In this document: one piece after another, positions 61,182-64,000 of the stretch
Numbering within the stretch: the first letter of the stretch is position 1
Layout: each line of letters opens with the position of its first letter
Source: Oscillospiraceae bacterium
GTDB lineage: Bacteria; Bacillota; Clostridia; Oscillospirales; Acutalibacteraceae
Assembly: GCA_015066225.1 (NCBI GenBank)
Contig: SVOT01000004.1
Coordinates: 62,001-126,000 of the forward strand
Reading direction: 5' to 3'
Length of the DNA stretch: 64,000 bases
The notes under the pieces: generated by a model
The model's input: only the letters and a program-made list of their open reading frames with translations
What the model was told of the DNA's origin: nothing
The model's database searches: none
Made by a program: the position numbers and the translations under genes

Positions 61182-61209
61182 ATTATATTGCTTTTGCCTT
61201 ATATTTCAA
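61182..61209 (-). promoter_or_regulatory. Promoter of the sugar catabolic operon
   Basis: Minus-strand TTGAAA (61209-61204), 16-base spacer, TATAAT (61187-61182). The dispersed element begins 60 bases upstream. Confidence 0.65.
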
Positions 61210-61270
61210 CAAGTTTTTCGTTTTTAACCTAACAAAAAACGCACCTTTATTTTGGGGATAATATACATAA

Positions 61271-61541
61271 AAAGGGAGCTGTAAAAAACTTTTATTTTTA
61301 CAGCTCCCTTTTAGGGGTTAGAAAAAAGATGCAGAACGGACAAACCGAACAAAAACAAGGCTTTTGACTTGTTTTTGCTTGCCCGAAGGCGTACAAAGGT
61401 ACGTCGAGTGGTGAGGTTTGTTCGTAGCATAAAACGGTATTTTTTTGTTTCTACGAAAATCGGGACTTTTATAGGCTTTCCGGCCTGTAAAAGTCCCTTG
61501 ATTTATATAGTTTTATGCGGTATGCGCTTTTTTACAGCCTC
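61271..61541. mobile_element. Dispersed structured element, copy 2
   Basis: About 271 bp in the same orientation as copy 1. By eye the internal 210 bases differ at roughly a dozen positions. Left end AGGGAGCTGTAAAAAA and right end TTTTTTACAGCC share the GCTGTAAAAAA core. All internal hairpins of copy 1 are kept, including the 14-bp stem near 61463-61498. Its right end supplies the last codons and stop of the phosphodiesterase-like gene at 61503-62339. Confidence 0.75.
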
Positions 61542-62339
61542 TGATATTCCGTAAAAATGGATTATATTCATATCCTCTTGCATATCAAGCCCGTGAGACC
61601 CGCATTCGCCGTCGATTTCGTGACACCCGTGGTCGGGCATAAAGCCATAGAATACATTATGGCTTTTCCACTTCTCATCTATTGCATCAACAAGAGTTTT
61701 GTAGAAAGCAATATTATTGCGGAGCGCCTCAAACGCCTCTTCTGACTCGGGCCCGAATTTATGCATTTTCCCATCGTAATTGCCGTTATAAATAACAATG
61801 AGGTCGTATTTGTCCTCGTCAATAAGCTCCAGTGCTTTTGAATTTACCTCCTCGGGTGTTTTATAGATAAAATAATCCATATCCCTTTCAAGGAAAATCA
61901 TTGATATACTGTCACCCGCAGTTGAAACGATAGCGACCTTTTTGCCCGCCTCTATAAAGCAATCAAAAAGCGTGTTGGTTTTAAGAACAGGCTTCTCGTA
62001 TTTTGTGATGCCGTGAACTGAGGGAAGAACACCTGTGTACATTGAGCCAAAGCAGACAGGCGTAACGCTTGGCATAACCGAAAGCATCGGCAAGGCTAAA
62101 TCCGAGCAAAGAGCCGCATCATTAAACATTTCGGTATATTTCTGGTATAGCCACAAAGCCACCGCATCGGGATTATAGAGAACGAATCTGTCGCACTTTT
62201 TATCGCCCAGCTTTTTCTTTAACAGCGCTTCAACAAGAGTGTTTGCGTTCTCGGAATCGTTTCTTATAGCAACCCCCGCAAGTGAAAGCACTGTGTTTTT
62301 CACGGAGGTTATACAAATTGAATTATAGTTCTCTGCCAT
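61503..62339 (-). CDS. Alkaline-phosphatase-superfamily phosphodiesterase/nucleotide pyrophosphatase-like protein
   Basis: About 278 residues. MLSVMPSVTPVCFGSMYTGVLPSVHGI is the substrate-side segment of nucleotide pyrophosphatase/type I phosphodiesterases, while the late FMPDHGCHEIDGECGSHG supplies Asp-His metal ligands. The usual N-terminal metal-binding DG(M/L)R is not obvious (FVLYNPDAVAL instead). The family length is normally greater, so this may be a divergent or trimmed member. The ATG at 62339 follows GGTGG; the frame extends to 62384. The C terminus from about AVKKR onward is encoded by the end of the dispersed element. It lies 48 bases after ddh. Confidence 0.75.
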   Translation of the reverse strand: MAENYNSICITSVKNTVLSLAGVAIRNDSENANTLVEALLKKKLGDKKCDRFVLYNPDAVALWLYQKYTEMFNDAALCSDLALPMLSVMPSVTPVCFGSMYTGVLPSVHGITKYEKPVLKTNTLFDCFIEAGKKVAIVSTAGDSISMIFLERDMDYFIYKTPEEVNSKALELIDEDKYDLIVIYNGNYDGKMHKFGPESEEAFEALRNNIAFYKTLVDAIDEKWKSHNVFYGFMPDHGCHEIDGECGSHGLDMQEDMNIIHFYGISEAVKKRIPHKTI

Positions 62340-62356
62340 ATTACCACCATTCAGAA

Positions 62357-62381
62357 AACCGCAAAGATAAACTTTGCGGTT
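62357..62381 (-). terminator. Hairpin between ddh and the phosphodiesterase-like gene
   Basis: Stem AACCGCAAAG (62357-62366) and CTTTGCGGTT (62372-62381); short T tail on the minus strand. A weak terminator or processing signal. Confidence 0.5.
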
Positions 62382-62387
62382 CACGTA

Positions 62388-63368
62388 TCAGAGCATCTCT
62401 TTTCTTAACTCTTCTGCACTTTTTTGTGAAAGGTATGCCGGTGCAATGTCAAACACGGTTTTGCAACCACTCATTCCCTCTTTATTCATTCGGTATGCCG
62501 CTCTTGCATAAGCCACAATAACGCTTGATGTGAACTCGGGGTTCGAGTCAAGCTTCAGGCTGTATTCAATAACGTGGTTATTCTCACAGCTCTGACCTGT
62601 TTTACCTGTTCTTATAACAAAGCCGCCGTGGGGAATACCCTTGTGGTCACGGTCAAGCTCCTCCTGTGAAATGAAGTGAACGGTTGTGTCGTATTCGTCG
62701 AAGTAGTTTTTCATTGTAACTATTTCTTTTTCGATTCTCTCAAGGTCTGCACCGTCCTCGGCAACAACAAAGCATTCTCTTGTATGCTTCTGTCTTGTTG
62801 TGAGCTCGGGCTGAGAACCGCTTCTTACCGCATCAAGAGCTTCATCAACCGGTATTGTATATTGTCTTGCATCAATGACACCGTCAACTCTTCTGATAGC
62901 ATCGGAATGGCCCTGGCTGACGCCCTTGCCCCAGAAGGTATAATCCTTGCCATCGGGCAGAATACAACTTCCGTAAAGCCTGTTGAGAGAGAACATTCCC
63001 GGGTCCCAACCGACTGAAATGACAGCAATTTTACCGGATTTTTTAGCAGCACTATCAACGTTTTCAAAATGAACGGGAATATTTTTGTGGGTATCAAAGC
63101 TGTCAACAACGTTGAAATGCTCTGCCATTGCGGGGGTCTGAACAGGCAAATCGGTTGCACTGCCGCCACACATAATCAAAACGTCGATATCGTCTTTGTG
63201 AGAAAGAATGCTGTCTGTTTTATATACGGGTGCACCGGAAATGGTTGAAAGCCCCGACGGGTCACGTCTTGTAAACACGCAGGATATTGTCATATCACTG
63301 TTTTGTTTAACGGCGCATTCAACTCCCCTTGCGATGTTGCCGTAGCCGTAAAGTCCAATTTTTATCAT
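62388..63368 (-). CDS. ddh: meso-Diaminopimelate D-dehydrogenase
   Basis: The 326-residue NADPH enzyme makes meso-diaminopimelate from tetrahydrodipicolinate in one step. Landmarks are the Rossmann start IGLYGYGNIARGVE, VFTRRDPSG, CGGSATDLPVQTP, DSFDTH, SVGWDPGMFS and FWGKGVSQGHSDAIR, all typical of Ddh. It supplies lysine and peptidoglycan precursors, alternative to the succinylase and acetylase routes. Start 63368 follows GGAG. A hairpin separates it from the next gene. Confidence 0.95.
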   Translation of the reverse strand: MIKIGLYGYGNIARGVECAVKQNSDMTISCVFTRRDPSGLSTISGAPVYKTDSILSHKDDIDVLIMCGGSATDLPVQTPAMAEHFNVVDSFDTHKNIPVHFENVDSAAKKSGKIAVISVGWDPGMFSLNRLYGSCILPDGKDYTFWGKGVSQGHSDAIRRVDGVIDARQYTIPVDEALDAVRSGSQPELTTRQKHTRECFVVAEDGADLERIEKEIVTMKNYFDEYDTTVHFISQEELDRDHKGIPHGGFVIRTGKTGQSCENNHVIEYSLKLDSNPEFTSSVIVAYARAAYRMNKEGMSGCKTVFDIAPAYLSQKSAEELRKEML

Positions 63369-63440
63369 TGTGTATCACTCCATTTGTGTGAAAAATACTC
63401 CACTATTGTATTACCATTTATTTTTACAGTCAACTGTTTT

Positions 63441-64000
63441 TTATTCATTAACTGGATTTTTTTTGCTCTTTACTTTCCCATCGGCATTATGCTTTAAAAG
63501 CCTTTCGCTTTTTTGTTTGTAAAGATATTTATCTGCGGCACCAATAAACTCGGATATACTTTTAATTTCAGGAGTGTATTTGAAATAACCCACGCTCATA
63601 TGCAGGTTATATGCCTTGTTATGCTTTTTGGTTTCTTCCTCCAGACACAAATTAATAAGCTCACGAAATTCTTTCGGGTCAAAATCTTTTTTTGTTTCGC
63701 CGATAATAACAAACTCGTCACCGCCGTAACGGCTGACGAAAAAGTTTGTTTTTCTTACAGCATTTTTGAGAGCATCTGCCGCCATTATTATGGCAAGGTC
63801 ACCCTCAACGTGGCCGAGCTTGTCATTTATGCGTTTAAATGAATCAATATCGGTTATGAACAAATACAAATCCTTATTGGGATTTACATTTTTCATTTTA
63901 TTATCAAGGTACTTGACCATTTCGGTTCTGTTGTTGAGCTTTGTTAACGGGTCAACCGAAATCAACTGCTCACGTGTGCTAATATAAACCTGAAGCGCGG
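63441..64000 (-). CDS. GGDEF-domain protein (5' end outside window)
   Basis: The frame continues open to the window edge, with ALQVYISTREQLISVDPLTKLNNR reading as normal GGDEF-linker sequence, so a TTG at 63963-63965 is not the real start. SRYGGDEFVIIGE is the intact diguanylate cyclase active site. The final residues YKQKSERLLKHN are the usual domain end, then a Lys-rich tail. No RxxD inhibitory site was clearly seen upstream of GGDEF. It probably makes cyclic di-GMP, with an unseen N-terminal sensor or membrane part. Confidence 0.9.
   Translation of the reverse strand, partial: ALQVYISTREQLISVDPLTKLNNRTEMVKYLDNKMKNVNPNKDLYLFITDIDSFKRINDKLGHVEGDLAIIMAADALKNAVRKTNFFVSRYGGDEFVIIGETKKDFDPKEFRELINLCLEEETKKHNKAYNLHMSVGYFKYTPEIKSISEFIGAADKYLYKQKSERLLKHNADGKVKSKKNPVNE

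Overview
The window looks like a chromosomal segment of a low-to-mid GC anaerobic Clostridia member, probably Oscillospirales/Ruminococcaceae-like and gut- or rumen-associated. The evidence is Firmicutes-type ribosome binding sites, occasional TTG/GTG starts, a T-box on ileS, a pyruvate formate-lyase system, many glycoside hydrolases for plant-type sugars, sodium-coupled symporters and BspA-type surface repeats. No phage, IS transposase or CRISPR array was seen. Most protein genes are on the minus strand.

Layout. 1-5.3 kb: a membrane protein cut by the window edge, then rlmB, serS, parB and parA. 5.5-6.0 kb: no protein gene, but a promoter and a terminator bracket a candidate structured RNA of about 415 nt on the plus strand. 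6.0-9.5 kb: a tryptophanase/tyrosine phenol-lyase family gene divergent from a LysR regulator, which is coupled to a tandem Nudix protein. 9.5-20.8 kb: D-lactate dehydrogenase family, GH3, a LOR-fold protein, MFS, nitroreductase, Gfo/Idh/MocA plus acetyltransferase, an exported protein of unknown function and GH127. 20.9-24.0 kb: a pyruvate formate-lyase operon in which the glycyl-radical domain is a separate 80-residue gene. 24.2-34.7 kb: phosphodiesterase, two Na+ symporters, SGNH esterase, GH36, galT2, nadE and GH35. 34.8-39.3 kb: a large surface protein (LRR, CxxC repeats, Fn3) and a membrane acyltransferase. 39.3-45.3 kb: T-box-controlled ileS, prfB and malic enzyme. 45.3-47.6 kb: a sigma factor / anti-sigma / Cys-rich exported peptide cassette and a poly-asparagine miniprotein. 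47.6-56.9 kb: amidohydrolase, tRNA-Ala, secreted hydrolase, alr, phosphodiesterase, metallophosphoesterase, mgtE with a long attenuator-like leader, and a small exported CxxC protein. 57.1-61.1 kb: a four-gene sugar/polyol catabolic operon. 61.5-64.0 kb: a phosphodiesterase-like gene, ddh and a GGDEF gene cut by the window edge.

Most interesting non-standard signals: (1) the promoter-to-terminator noncoding RNA at 5588-6010 with three copies of an internal motif; (2) a 270-280 bp dispersed element with inverted ends and conserved internal hairpins, present twice (51033-51311 and 61271-61541); (3) the mgtE leader, with a start-stop codon pair overlapping a 28-codon reading frame, competing helices and a premature terminator; (4) the split pyruvate formate-lyase; (5) two roughly 95-100 nt imperfect hairpins; (6) the sigma/anti-sigma/Cys-rich peptide cassette. 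Functions are assigned by reading motifs only; no database search was run.
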